Shown piece after piece: positions 33,811 through 44,264 of a DNA stretch of 64,000 bases; within the stretch, counting starts at the first letter, position 1, and every line of letters starts with the position of its first letter. The notes below the pieces were generated by a model. That model was not told the origin of the DNA and made no database searches. It worked only from the letters and a program-made list of their open reading frames with translations. Origin of the DNA: Pseudomonas alloputida (GTDB taxonomy: Bacteria > Pseudomonadota > Gammaproteobacteria > Pseudomonadales > Pseudomonadaceae); NCBI RefSeq assembly GCF_021283545.2, contig NZ_CP128540.1, forward strand, positions 6,050,501 through 6,114,500, read 5' to 3'. The position numbers and the translations under genes were made by a program.

Positions 33811-33853
33811 ATAGTAGTGAGGCGGGATTATTCTTAAAAATACTGTTTAAGAA
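33811..33853 (-). promoter_or_regulatory. Probable promoter and regulator site of the sulfate operon
   Basis: On the minus strand a -10 TACTAT (33811-33816) has a poor -35 (TTTTAA, 33834-33839) 17 bp upstream. Overlapping it is a perfect inverted repeat TTCTTAAA-N7-TTTAAGAA (33831-33853). A further TTTAAGAG half-site lies near 33868. A weak -35 with an adjacent AT-rich dyad suits an activator-dependent promoter; CysB is the natural candidate (inference). Confidence 0.55.
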
Positions 33854-33884
33854 TTTTTATATAACCATTTAAGAGAACACGCCT

Positions 33885-33960
33885 CTGGTAGGAGCGGGTT
33901 TACCCGCGAATACGGTGGTCGATGCACCATCGCATTCGCGGGTAAACCCGCTCCTACCAG
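33885..33960. repeat. Inverted pair of REP elements with near-perfect symmetry
   Basis: CTGGTAGGAGCGGGTTTACC and its exact complement enclose a central ATGGTG dyad region, forming one long cruciform between the sulfate operon and the end of the RND pump gene. Confidence 0.92.
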
Positions 33961-33975
33961 GGGCCATATGGGCCT

Positions 33976-36900
33976 TCAGGCGTGTTTCTGCGGCTCGCGG
34001 ATCTTGTACCAGGCCACGTACAGCGCCGGCAGGAACAGCAGCGTCAGCAAGGTCGCCACGATGATCCCGCCAATCATGGCGTAGGCCATGGGGCCCCAGA
34101 ACACCTCGCGTGCAATCGGGATCATGCCCAGGCTCGCCGCCGCCGCGGTCAGCAGGATCGGCCGGCGTCGGTGGTTGGTGGCCTCCACCACCGCATCCCA
34201 CGGCGACAAGCCCTGGGCTTCGAACTCGTCTATCTGGGTCACCAGAATCACCGAGTTACGAATGATGATGCCCGCCAGCGCGAGGATGCCGAGGATCGCC
34301 ACAAAGCCCATCGGCGTACCCGTAGGCACCAGCGCCAGCACCACCCCGATCAGCCCCAACGGCGCCACGCTGACCACCAGAAACAGCTTCTGCACGCTGT
34401 GCAACTGGATCATCAGGAAGGTCGCCATCAGGAACAGCATCAGCGGGATAACCTTGCGGATCGGCCCTTGCGCCTTGGCACTCTCCTCCACCGTACCGCC
34501 GGTAGCCACTTCGAAGCCTACCGGCAACTTGCTGGCGAATTCGTCGATTTTCGGCTTCAGCTGGGCCACCAGGTCAGTGGGCTGGATCTCGCCATTGACC
34601 GAGGCCTTGATGGTGATGGTCGGCTTGCGGTCGCGGCGCCACACCAGCGGCTGTTCCAGTTCGTAGCGCACGGTGGCGAACGACAGCAGCGGGATCGACG
34701 TGCCGTTAGGGGTAAGAATTTGCAGGTTCTGCAGCGTATCAGGTGAGCCACGCTCGCTGTCTTCGGCGCGGGCGACCACATCGACCAGGTAGATATTGTC
34801 GTTGACCTGGGTGATCTGCACGCCACTTACGATGCTGTTCATCACATTGGCAACATCTTCGGACGACAGCCCCAGCTGGCGTGCCTTGTCCTGGGCAATT
34901 TCCACGCGCAGCACCTTACCCGGCTCGTTCCAGTCGTAGATCATCTCGCCGATGTGCTCGTTCTGGTCGAGCAAGGTGGCCAGCTCGATGGCGTGTTTGC
35001 GCACCTGGTCGATGTCGGCACCGCTGACCCGGTACTGAATCGGCCGGCCCACCGGCGGGCCCATCTCCAGCGATTGCACGTTGGTGCCGACGCCGACGAA
35101 TTCTTCATGCAGGATCTTCTGCAGGCGGTCCATCATGGCCTGACGCTCTTCGAAGCCCTTGCTGACAATCACCAGCTGCGCGTAGTAAGGGTTCTGCAAC
35201 TGCTGATCGAGGGGCAGGTAGAAGCGGATCGCGCCCTGGCCGATGTAGGTACTCCAGTGCACCAGGTCCGGGTCGTCCTTGATCCGCGCCTCGAAACGGT
35301 CGACCACCTTGCGCGTCTCCTCGATCGAAGCGTTCTGCGGCAGGTTGAGGTCGACGAGAATTTCCGGGCGGTCCGAGGACGGGAAGAACTGGTTCTGCAC
35401 AAAACGCATGCAGAAGATCGCCAGGGCGAACAGCACCACGGTGCCGATGATGGTCAACCAGCGGTTGCGCATGCACCACAGCAACCCGCCTTCAAATGCC
35501 CGCCCGACCCGGCCAGGCTCAGCCTCGTGAGCCTTGAGCTTGTCGCCTTTGAGAATATGCACGCCAAGCACCGGCGCGAAGAACACAGCCACCACCCACG
35601 ACACGATCAGGGCCACGGCAATCACCGCGAACAGGGTGAAGGTGTATTCACCCGCAGAACTGGCGTTGAGGCCGATAGGCACGAACCCGGCCACGGTCAC
35701 CAAGGTGCCGGTAAGCATGGGGAAGGCTGTGGAGGTGTAGGCGAACGTCGCCGCCTGCTCCTTGCTTTCACCCATTTCCAGCCGCGTGACCATCACCTCC
35801 ACGGTAATCATCGCATCGTCCACCAGCAGGCCTAGCGCAATGATCAGCGCACCCAGCGAGATCCGCTGCATGGTGATGCCGCTGTACTCCATGAACACGA
35901 ACACCATGGCCAGCACCAGTGGGATCGAGCAGGCCACCACCAGCCCGGCGCGCACGCCAAGACTGACAAAGCTCACGGCCAGCACGATCACCACCGCCTC
36001 GAACAGTGCGCTGGTGAAACCGCCTACCGCCTGCTTGACCACCACGGCCTGGTCAGAAACGGTGTGTACACCGACACCCACCGGCAGGTCCTGGACCACC
36101 TGGTCCATGCGCTTTTTCAACGCCGCACCGAACACCTGGATGTTGCCGCCGGCCTTCATGCCGATGGCGAGGCCAATGGCTGTCTGGCCGTTGTAACGGA
36201 ACATTGGCGAAGGCGGGTCGACGTAGCCGCGCTCGATGTCGGCGATATCGGCCAGGCGGAAGAAGCGGTCGTTGATCCTCAAGTTGACGGTTTGCAGGTC
36301 TTTTTCCGAGGCAAACTGCCCGGACGTACGCACCGAGATGCGCTCCGGGCCGGCCTCGATCATGCCGGCCGGCGTTACCGCGTTCTGCGCTTGAAGTGCC
36401 TGCATCACCTGGCGCTGGTCAATGCCCAGGGCTGCCAGCTTGCGGGTGGAGAAGTTCAGGTACAGCACTTCGTCCTGGGTGCCGACCAGCTCGATCTTGC
36501 CGATGTTGGGTACATCGCGGACCTCGGCCCGTGCCTGTTCCACGTAGTCCCGCAGTTGGCGCAGGGTCAGGCCGTCAGCGGTAAAGGCATAGATCGAGCC
36601 GAATACATCACCGAATTCGTCGTTGAAGCCCGGCCCCTGGATACCGGCGGGAAATTCGCCACGAATATCCTGGATTTTCTTGCGCACCTGGTACCAGATA
36701 TCCGGAATGTCCTTGGCCTTGGTGGTATCGCGAAGGTACACGTAGACCGTGGATTCGCCAGGGCGGGTGTAGCTTTTGGTGTAGTCGAGCGAGTCGAGTT
36801 CTTCGAGCTTCTTCTCGATGCGGTCGGTAACCTGGTACAGGGTTTCGTCCTGGGTCGCACCGGGCCACCGGGTCTGGATGACCATGGTCTTGATGGTGAA

Positions 36901-37029
36901 CGACGGGTCTTCCTCGCGGCCCAGGTTGAAGTAGGAAAAAATCCCCATCAACAGGCTAACGAACATCAGGTACCAGACGAACGATTGATGCTTGAGTGCC
37001 CAGTCGGACAGGTTGAAGCTTCCTTTCAT
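33976..37029 (-). CDS. RND-family efflux pump, TriC-like
   Basis: This 1017-aa inner-membrane pump starts MKGSFNLSDWALKHQSFVW. It has about twelve helices, two large periplasmic loops and the proton-relay aspartates in GLLVDDAMITVEVM. It lacks the MFF-type start of AcrB-like pumps and closely follows the TriC pattern, in which one pump is encoded with two membrane-fusion proteins (P. aeruginosa TriABC exports triclosan). Substrates here are unknown, and no outer-membrane channel gene is in the unit, so it must borrow one. It overlaps the upstream fusion-protein gene by 4 bp. Confidence 0.92.
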   Translation of the reverse strand: MKGSFNLSDWALKHQSFVWYLMFVSLLMGIFSYFNLGREEDPSFTIKTMVIQTRWPGATQDETLYQVTDRIEKKLEELDSLDYTKSYTRPGESTVYVYLRDTTKAKDIPDIWYQVRKKIQDIRGEFPAGIQGPGFNDEFGDVFGSIYAFTADGLTLRQLRDYVEQARAEVRDVPNIGKIELVGTQDEVLYLNFSTRKLAALGIDQRQVMQALQAQNAVTPAGMIEAGPERISVRTSGQFASEKDLQTVNLRINDRFFRLADIADIERGYVDPPSPMFRYNGQTAIGLAIGMKAGGNIQVFGAALKKRMDQVVQDLPVGVGVHTVSDQAVVVKQAVGGFTSALFEAVVIVLAVSFVSLGVRAGLVVACSIPLVLAMVFVFMEYSGITMQRISLGALIIALGLLVDDAMITVEVMVTRLEMGESKEQAATFAYTSTAFPMLTGTLVTVAGFVPIGLNASSAGEYTFTLFAVIAVALIVSWVVAVFFAPVLGVHILKGDKLKAHEAEPGRVGRAFEGGLLWCMRNRWLTIIGTVVLFALAIFCMRFVQNQFFPSSDRPEILVDLNLPQNASIEETRKVVDRFEARIKDDPDLVHWSTYIGQGAIRFYLPLDQQLQNPYYAQLVIVSKGFEERQAMMDRLQKILHEEFVGVGTNVQSLEMGPPVGRPIQYRVSGADIDQVRKHAIELATLLDQNEHIGEMIYDWNEPGKVLRVEIAQDKARQLGLSSEDVANVMNSIVSGVQITQVNDNIYLVDVVARAEDSERGSPDTLQNLQILTPNGTSIPLLSFATVRYELEQPLVWRRDRKPTITIKASVNGEIQPTDLVAQLKPKIDEFASKLPVGFEVATGGTVEESAKAQGPIRKVIPLMLFLMATFLMIQLHSVQKLFLVVSVAPLGLIGVVLALVPTGTPMGFVAILGILALAGIIIRNSVILVTQIDEFEAQGLSPWDAVVEATNHRRRPILLTAAAASLGMIPIAREVFWGPMAYAMIGGIIVATLLTLLFLPALYVAWYKIREPQKHA

Positions 37030-38093
37030 TGCGCATCCTCGTCGAAGGTGACCTTCTGGCCAGGCTTGAGGCTGTTGACGCCGGCGGTGACCACGCGCTC
37101 ACCGGGCTGCACACCGGCGCTCAGCACGATGCTGTCAGCGGTGCGGTCGATCAGCGCCACGTCACGGGTGGCCACGGTCTTGTTCTGCGTATCGATCACC
37201 CACACCTGGGTCTTGCCATCACGCTCGAGCAAGGCACTCAAGGGCAGTTCGCTGCGCGGGGACACTTCCGAGCTAAGGGTCACACTGATGGCGGTGCCGA
37301 GGTGAAAGGCCGCCGGTGTGCTGGCCAGGGTCAGGCGAGCGCGGCGGGTACGGGTGGTAGCATCAGCCTGGGGCTCCAGTTCACGCAGGCTGGCCGTGGT
37401 GTTGATGGTCGGGTCCAGTTGCGAGGCAACGGTGAAGGTCAGGCCTTTGCTCAACTGCTCGGCCAGGCCGATCGGCAGGTCGATTACCGCCTCCTTCACG
37501 TCCGGCCGGGCCAGGGTCACCACGGCTTGCCCGGCGGTAACGGTTTGCCCGGCTTCGGCCTGCCACGCGGTAATCACGGCAGCGTGGTCTGCACGCAGGG
37601 TGCTGTAGTCAAGCTGGTCACGGGCCTGGCTGACGGCGGAGCGCGCCTGCTCCAACGCCGCACTGGTGGTTTTCAGGTTGGTCTGGGCGATATCCAGCTG
37701 TGCCTGGGCGCCTACCCCACGGTCATACAACTGCTGCTGGCGACGGGCATCGGCCTGGGCGTTGATCCACTGTGCCTGCACCTTGGCCAGATCGCCTTCG
37801 GCGGCGCGCAACTGGTTCTGCTGGTCGGTCGGGTCCAGGGTGGCCAAGGTGTCGCCCGGCTTCACCTGGGCGCCCACGTCCAGCCAGCGTCGGGCAATGC
37901 GCCCGGAAACCCGGAAGCCCAAGGTGCTTTCGAAGCGCGCCTGGATACTGCCGGCGAAGCGGCCCAGCTGCGACTGCACCTGAGGTTCGACCTTGACCGA
38001 CAGCACTGGCCGGATCACCTCTGGTGCCTCTTCTTCACTAGTGCAACCGACCAGCAGCACAGCGGCCGAGAGCATCAGCAACAGACGCTTCAT
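37026..38093 (-). CDS. RND membrane-fusion lipoprotein (second of two)
   Basis: This 355-aa periplasmic adaptor has a lipoprotein signal with lipobox LVGC (Cys16), a lipoyl/barrel-sandwich half (ARRWLDVGAQVKPGDTLATLD), an alpha-helical hairpin (about residues 95-160) and a beta-barrel domain. It links the RND pump to an outer-membrane channel. It overlaps the first fusion-protein gene and the pump gene by 4 bp on each side (ATGA), which indicates coupled translation. Confidence 0.92.
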   Translation of the reverse strand: MKRLLLMLSAAVLLVGCTSEEEAPEVIRPVLSVKVEPQVQSQLGRFAGSIQARFESTLGFRVSGRIARRWLDVGAQVKPGDTLATLDPTDQQNQLRAAEGDLAKVQAQWINAQADARRQQQLYDRGVGAQAQLDIAQTNLKTTSAALEQARSAVSQARDQLDYSTLRADHAAVITAWQAEAGQTVTAGQAVVTLARPDVKEAVIDLPIGLAEQLSKGLTFTVASQLDPTINTTASLRELEPQADATTRTRRARLTLASTPAAFHLGTAISVTLSSEVSPRSELPLSALLERDGKTQVWVIDTQNKTVATRDVALIDRTADSIVLSAGVQPGERVVTAGVNSLKPGQKVTFDEDAQ

Positions 38094-39178
38094 AGCTCAC
38101 CCCCCGGGCCCTTGGCGTCGACCTTCAGTACCTGCATGCCGGGGTGCAGCAACTGGCCGCCGTTGACCACTACGGTCTCGCCGCCTTTCAGGCCGCTGGC
38201 GACCACGATCTTGCCGGTGAGGTAACGGCGGATTTCGACCTTGCGCAGTTCCACCTTGTCGCCCTCGCCCACCACCCACACGGCAGGCTCATGCAAGGCC
38301 TTGGTCAGTGCCGACCATGGCAGCTCGATGCTGGGCCGGCCCTGGGCGTTGGTGGTGGCAGTAACCGGTGCCCCCAACTGCATCCCGGGCGGCACGTCCT
38401 TGAGCCCTACCTTGACCTGTACGGTGCCGCTTTGCGCCGACACCGTGGGGGTGATTTCACGTACGAAGCCATGGGCCTGGACCTTGGGATCGTCCAGCAG
38501 GCTCACGACTACCCCGGCATCGCTGGGCGGCGCCACCAGCAGCGACTCGTAGACGTTGAACACCGCATCGCGGTCGCCATCGACGGCCAGGCTGAAGATC
38601 GGCATGGTCGCCTGCACCACCTGGCCAACCTCGGCCTGACGCTCGGTGATCACCCCGGCGGCCTCGGAGACCAGTGCGGTGTAGCTGAGTTGCTCGTTGG
38701 CATTGGCCAGTTGCGCCTGGGCGGCCTTGAGTGCGCTCTGATTGCTGCGCAGCGCGGCCTCGGCAGCATCGTACTCGCTCTGGCTGGTGTAGCCCTTGGG
38801 CAGCAGTTTTTGCTGGCGCACGAAGGCCGCACTGGTCTGGGTGACCCGCGCCTGCGCGGCGAATACCTCGGCCTTGGCCGAGTCGACATTGTTCTGCAGG
38901 TCTTTCGGGTCAAGCCGGGCGAGCACCTGGTTGGCCTTGACGTGATCGCCCACGTCGACGCTACGCGAAATGATCTTGCCGCCGACGCGGAATGACAAAT
39001 CGGTCTGCACCCGCGCCTGCACGTCGCCGGTCAAAGTGACCCTGGCAGCGAAATCGGTGGGTTGTACCTGCTGCACACCCACCCGAGGCAGTGTCTCGGG
39101 GACCTCTTCCTTGCTACAGCCGGTGAGCATGTACAACAGCCCCAGGCAGACAACCGACAGCGGACGCATCAACGCCAT
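38090..39178 (-). CDS. RND membrane-fusion lipoprotein (first of two)
   Basis: This 362-aa adaptor has a lipobox LTGC (about Cys21), a lipoyl motif (ISRSVDVGDHVKANQVLARLD), a helical hairpin rich in Ala and Gln (about residues 90-165) and a C-terminal barrel. It is only distantly like its neighbour. Two different adaptors before one pump is the TriAB-TriC layout, in which both are needed. Start 39178 has AAGGAG eight bases upstream. It is the first gene of the three-gene unit. Confidence 0.92.
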   Translation of the reverse strand: MALMRPLSVVCLGLLYMLTGCSKEEVPETLPRVGVQQVQPTDFAARVTLTGDVQARVQTDLSFRVGGKIISRSVDVGDHVKANQVLARLDPKDLQNNVDSAKAEVFAAQARVTQTSAAFVRQQKLLPKGYTSQSEYDAAEAALRSNQSALKAAQAQLANANEQLSYTALVSEAAGVITERQAEVGQVVQATMPIFSLAVDGDRDAVFNVYESLLVAPPSDAGVVVSLLDDPKVQAHGFVREITPTVSAQSGTVQVKVGLKDVPPGMQLGAPVTATTNAQGRPSIELPWSALTKALHEPAVWVVGEGDKVELRKVEIRRYLTGKIVVASGLKGGETVVVNGGQLLHPGMQVLKVDAKGPGGEL

Positions 39179-39290
39179 GCTGGCTCCTTGCTTGTGCACA
39201 AATGATTTGTGGGATGCGACTGTGAGCGTAGTTCAGGGTTCGATAAACATCACTGACGGGGGCCATGCTGGCATTTTTGGTGCCTGCGGG

Positions 39291-39322
39291 GGCCTCTTCG
39301 CGGGCGAGCCCGCGAAGAGGCC
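39291..39322. repeat. Single REP palindrome upstream of the RAYT gene
   Basis: A perfect 14-bp stem GGCCTCTTCGCGGG/CCCGCGAAGAGGCC with a CGAG loop. It is one of two REP loci that flank the RAYT pseudogene. Confidence 0.92.
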
Positions 39323-39431
39323 TCCACAGCCATGTATCAGTATCTGCCATATCCAGAAACCATCAGGCATCGGCCATCCCCGTTCCAACCGCTACCTTTC
39401 ACAGGGAGGCTCACATTCAAGGAAGATCAAA

Positions 39432-39886
39432 ATGCCGTTAGCCGAATGCCACCGATTGCGCCGTGGGCGCTTCTCCGAGCCCGGCAGGCTCTACAGCTGA
39501 CCACCATCACGCATCAACGCAAACCACTGTTCCGCGACTTCCACCATGCCCGTCTGGTGGTCAAACACCTTCGGGCCTCAGATGACATTCAGGACTGCCA
39601 ATCGTTGGCCTGGGTAGTGATGCCGGACCATCTGCATTGGCTGATTGAGCTGAAAGAAGTGACATTGGGAACGTTGATGCGCAAGTTCAAATCACGCACA
39701 GCGATTGCCTTGCGCAAGGCCGGTGTCGGGCACAAGCCGATATGGCAACCGGGTTACCAGGACCATGCGCTGCGGCAGGAAGAGTGTGTGGTTCATGTAG
39801 CCCGGTACATTGTTGCCAATCCCTTGAGGGCTGGATTGGTCAGAAGTATCAGGGACTATCCACATTGGGATGCGGTATGGCTTTGA
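39432..39886 (+). pseudogene. REP-associated tyrosine transposase (RAYT), frameshifted
   Basis: RAYTs are single-copy Y1 transposase relatives thought to spread REP sequences. The natural start is ATG 39432 (MPLAECHRLRRGRFSEPGRLY) with AAGGAAG upstream. This frame stops at 39498-39500. The rest (LTTITHQRKPLFRDFHHARL, VVMPDHLHWLIELKE with the HxH metal motif, then PIWQPGYQDHALR) continues in another frame. Adding one base near 39495 would join the parts into a 151-aa protein of normal length (GRLYQLTT). REP elements lie on both sides (39291-39322 and 39899-39990). A start in the second frame at 39332 would give 184 aa with an unrelated N-terminus. Loss of function, or a sequencing error, is the simplest reading. 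Confidence 0.8.
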
Positions 39887-39898
39887 ATCGGTGCTGGA

Positions 39899-39990
39899 GC
39901 CTTCGCGGGCATGCCCGCTCCCACAGGGCTCACCACAACCCTGAAGGCTGTGAGGTCCCTGTGGGAGCGGGCGTGCCCGCGAAAGGGCCA
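39899..39990. repeat. Inverted pair of REP elements downstream of the RAYT gene
   Basis: Facing units (CTTCGCGGGCATGCCCGCTC and GAGCGGGCGTGCCCGCGAAA) begin 13 bp after the RAYT stop codon and end at the stop codon of spuH. Confidence 0.92.
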
Positions 39991-39992
39991 GG

Positions 39993-40886
39993 TCAGGCCG
40001 ACGCAGCCACCTGCGCCGGGCGCTTGACCTGCGGCTGCGAAGCGTTGGCTGCAGCACCCTCTTCGATCGCCTGCTGAATCGCCTTGCGACGACGCTCTTC
40101 GGCCTGGCGGCTGAAGTACCAGACGAAGAAGGTCACCAGCGATACCGACAGCAAGATCAGGCTGGCCACGGCGTTGATCTCAGGCTTCACACCCAGGCGC
40201 ACCGCCGAGAACACTTCCATCGGCAAGGTGGTCGAGCCAGGCCCGGAGACGAAGCTGGCCAATACCAGGTCGTCCAGCGACAGGGCAAACGACATCATGC
40301 CGCCCGCCGCCAGCGATGGCGCGATCATCGGGATGGTGATCAGGAAGAACACCTTCCACGGCTTGGCACCCAGGTCCATCGCCGCTTCCTCGATCGACAG
40401 GTCCAGCTCACGCAGGCGAGCCGACACCACCACCGCCACATACGCCGCACAGAACGTTGTATGGGCGATCCAGATGGTGACGATACCCCGCTCCTGAGGC
40501 CAGCCGATCATCTGCGCCATGGCCACGAACAGCAGCAACAGCGACAGACCGGTGATCACTTCGGGCATTACCAGCGGCGCAGTGACCAGGCCACCGAACA
40601 GCGTGCGGCCCTTGAAGCGGGTGACGCGGGTCAGCACGAAGGCCGCCAGGGTACCCAGCGCCACTGCCGCCACCGCCGTGTAGCAAGCGATTTCCAGCGA
40701 GCGCATCACCGAACCCATCAGCTGGGAGTTGTCGAGCAGGCCGACGTACCATTTGATCGACCAGCCGCCCCACACCGTCACCAGTTTGGAGGCGTTGAAC
40801 GAGTAGATCACCAGGATCAGCATCGGCAGGTAGATGAACAGCAAGCCGAGCACCAGCATCAGCTTGGAGAAACTGAAGCGTTTCAT
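39993..40886 (-). CDS. spuH: Polyamine ABC transporter permease SpuH (PotI-like)
   Basis: This 297-aa inner-membrane permease has six predicted helices and the EAA loop SIEEAAMDLGAKPWKVFFLITIPMIAPSL for docking the ATPase. The Ala/Gln-rich C-terminal tail is cytoplasmic. It is the last gene of the spuBCDEFGH operon and overlaps spuG by 4 bp (ATGA). Together with SpuG it forms the channel for putrescine/spermidine uptake. Confidence 0.94.
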   Translation of the reverse strand: MKRFSFSKLMLVLGLLFIYLPMLILVIYSFNASKLVTVWGGWSIKWYVGLLDNSQLMGSVMRSLEIACYTAVAAVALGTLAAFVLTRVTRFKGRTLFGGLVTAPLVMPEVITGLSLLLLFVAMAQMIGWPQERGIVTIWIAHTTFCAAYVAVVVSARLRELDLSIEEAAMDLGAKPWKVFFLITIPMIAPSLAAGGMMSFALSLDDLVLASFVSGPGSTTLPMEVFSAVRLGVKPEINAVASLILLSVSLVTFFVWYFSRQAEERRRKAIQQAIEEGAAANASQPQVKRPAQVAASA

Positions 40887-41803
40887 GCGCGGCCCTCCAT
40901 CTCTTTGGCCTGGCTACGGTTGAACAGCAGGATCGGCACGATCAGGATTGCCAGCATCACCACCGCCAGGGCGGATGCCACCGGCCAGTCACGGTTGTTG
41001 AAGAACTCCTGCCACAGCACTTTACCGATCATCAGGGTTTCCGGGCCACCCAGCAGTTCCGGGATCACGAACTCGCCCACCACCGGGATGAACACCAGCA
41101 TGCAGCCGGCGATGATGCCGTTCTTCGACAACGGTACCGTGATCTTCCAGAAGCTGTTGAAGGTGCTCGAACCCAGGTCGGAGGCAGCTTCGAGCAGGCT
41201 CGGATCATGCTTAACCAGGTTGGCGAACAGCGGCAGGATCATGAACGGCAGGTACGAATAGACCACGCCGATGTACACCGCCAGGTTGGTGTTGAGGATC
41301 TGCAACGGCTGGTCGATCAAGCCGGTCCACAGGAGGAAACCGTTGAGCAGGCCGTTGTTGCTGAGGATACCCATCCAGGCATAGACGCGGATCAGGATCG
41401 CGGTCCAGGTTGGCATCATGATCAGCAACAGCAGGACCGTCTGGGTCTCCTTCTTGGCGTTGGCAATGGCGTAGGCCATCGGGAAGCCGATCAGCAGGCA
41501 CAGCAGGGTGCTGAAGAACGCCATCTTCAGCGAACCCAGATAGGCCGAGAGGTACAGCTCATCCTCGGTCAACAGCCCGTAGTTGGCCAGGTTGAGGACC
41601 AGCTGGATCTTGTCTTCGACGTAGGTGTAGATCTCGGTATACGGCGGAATTGCCACGTCAGCTTCGGCAAAACTGATCTTCAGGACGATGAAGAACGGCA
41701 GCATGAAGAACAGGAACAGCCAGATGAACGGCACGCCGATCACCAAGTGCCGCCCCTCCGGGACCAGACGCTGGAAGGCTCGCTTGAGCTTGCGCAGTTT
41801 CAT
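40883..41803 (-). CDS. spuG: Polyamine ABC transporter permease SpuG (PotH-like)
   Basis: This 306-aa permease has six helices and the EAA-type loop LLEAASDLGSSTFNSFWKITVPLSKNGI. Start 41803 (MKLRKLKRAF) overlaps the spuF stop codon by 4 bp, so it is probably translated by coupling. Its own ribosome-binding site is weak, which fits that view. It pairs with SpuH. Confidence 0.94.
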   Translation of the reverse strand: MKLRKLKRAFQRLVPEGRHLVIGVPFIWLFLFFMLPFFIVLKISFAEADVAIPPYTEIYTYVEDKIQLVLNLANYGLLTEDELYLSAYLGSLKMAFFSTLLCLLIGFPMAYAIANAKKETQTVLLLLIMMPTWTAILIRVYAWMGILSNNGLLNGFLLWTGLIDQPLQILNTNLAVYIGVVYSYLPFMILPLFANLVKHDPSLLEAASDLGSSTFNSFWKITVPLSKNGIIAGCMLVFIPVVGEFVIPELLGGPETLMIGKVLWQEFFNNRDWPVASALAVVMLAILIVPILLFNRSQAKEMEGRA

Positions 41804-42942
41804 GACCGCAGTACCACGCCGCTGTCGTCTTCCCACCATACGTACACTTCATCGCCCCAGGTAGGACGGGTACCTTGGCGCTCGGCGTTGGCAACGAACG
41901 ACTGGACGACCTTGCCGCTCGGCAGCTCGACATAGAACACCGAGTGGCCGCCCAGGTAGGCGATGTCGTGGATCTTGCCGCGCGACCAGTTGTGCTCGCA
42001 GGTTGGCTGCTGGGTGGTGACCAGCATCTTTTCCGGGCGCAGGGCGTAGGTGATGTGCTTGTCTTCCACCGAGGTGGTGATGCCGTGGCCCACGTAGATC
42101 TTGCGCTCCAGCTCCGGGCTGGCAATGATCGCGTAGCCTTCGGCGTCGTCGACCACGTCACCTTCGAACAGGTTGACGTTACCGATGAACTCGCACACCA
42201 GGCGGCTGGTAGGCGTCTCGTAGATGTCCACTGGCGAGCCGATCTGGGCGATCCAGCCCAGGTGCATGATGGCGATGCGCTGGGCCATGGTCATGGCCTC
42301 TTCCTGGTCGTGGGTCACCATCACGCAGGTTACACCCACGCGCTCGATGATCTCGACCAGCTCCAGCTGCATCTGCGAACGCAGTTTCTTGTCCAGTGCA
42401 CCCATTGGCTCGTCGAGCAGCAGCAGTTTAGGGCGCTTGGCCAGCGAGCGGGCCAACGCCACACGCTGACGCTGGCCGCCCGACAACTGGTGCGGCTTGC
42501 GCTTGGCGTACTGGGTCATGTGCACCAGCTTGAGCATCTCGGCCACGCGGGCATCGATCTCGGCCTTGGGCATCTTGTCCTGCTGCAGGCCGAAGGCGAT
42601 GTTCTGCGCCACGGTCATGTGCGGGAACAGTGCGTAGGACTGGAACATCATGTTGATTGGCCGCTCGTAGGGCGGCATGTCGGTGATGTCGACGCCATCG
42701 AGGAAGATCCGCCCTTCGGACGGGCGCTCGAAGCCGGCCAGCATGCGCAGCAAGGTGGACTTGCCGGAACCGGAGCCGCCCAGCAGGGCGAAGATCTCAC
42801 CCTTGCGGATTTCCAGGGACACATCGTCCACGGCTACCGTTTCGTCGAACTTTTTCGTGACCCGGTCGATCTTGACCAGCACCTGCTTGGGTTGCTGGCC
42901 ACCCTCGAGGGCTTTTTTATAGGCACCGGAGGCAACTGCCAT
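41800..42942 (-). CDS. spuF: Polyamine ABC transporter ATPase SpuF (PotG-like)
   Basis: This 380-aa ATPase energises polyamine uptake. It has Walker A LLGGSGSGKSTLLR (near residue 57), signature [15 protein letters not shown], Walker B LLLLDEPMGALD, His switch [15 protein letters not shown], and a C-terminal TOBE domain ending VYVWWEDDSGVVLRS. The GGSGSGKS P-loop (rather than GPSGCGKS) is common in PotG proteins. Start 42942 has GGGAG upstream. Confidence 0.95.
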   Translation of the reverse strand: MAVASGAYKKALEGGQQPKQVLVKIDRVTKKFDETVAVDDVSLEIRKGEIFALLGGSGSGKSTLLRMLAGFERPSEGRIFLDGVDITDMPPYERPINMMFQSYALFPHMTVAQNIAFGLQQDKMPKAEIDARVAEMLKLVHMTQYAKRKPHQLSGGQRQRVALARSLAKRPKLLLLDEPMGALDKKLRSQMQLELVEIIERVGVTCVMVTHDQEEAMTMAQRIAIMHLGWIAQIGSPVDIYETPTSRLVCEFIGNVNLFEGDVVDDAEGYAIIASPELERKIYVGHGITTSVEDKHITYALRPEKMLVTTQQPTCEHNWSRGKIHDIAYLGGHSVFYVELPSGKVVQSFVANAERQGTRPTWGDEVYVWWEDDSGVVLRS

Positions 42943-43013
42943 GAGTGAAACTCCCAACAAGATTTTTGTGCCCGCGTGGCCTGTTCTACGGCGCCGTCGC
43001 GGGTCTGGATTTT

Positions 43014-44216
<1,203 letters not shown>

Positions 44217-44222
44217 TCAATG

Positions 44223-44251
44223 GCTCTGGGCCGAAAAACCCGGCCCAGAGC
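44223..44251. promoter_or_regulatory. Perfect hairpin downstream of spuD
   Basis: An 11-bp stem GCTCTGGGCCG/CGGCCCAGAGC with a 7-base loop lies directly after the spuD stop codon and lacks a T tract on the minus strand. It is more likely an mRNA-protecting or partial-attenuation hairpin between spuD and spuE than a full terminator. Confidence 0.6.
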
Positions 44252-44264
44252 TGTCGCATCGGGC

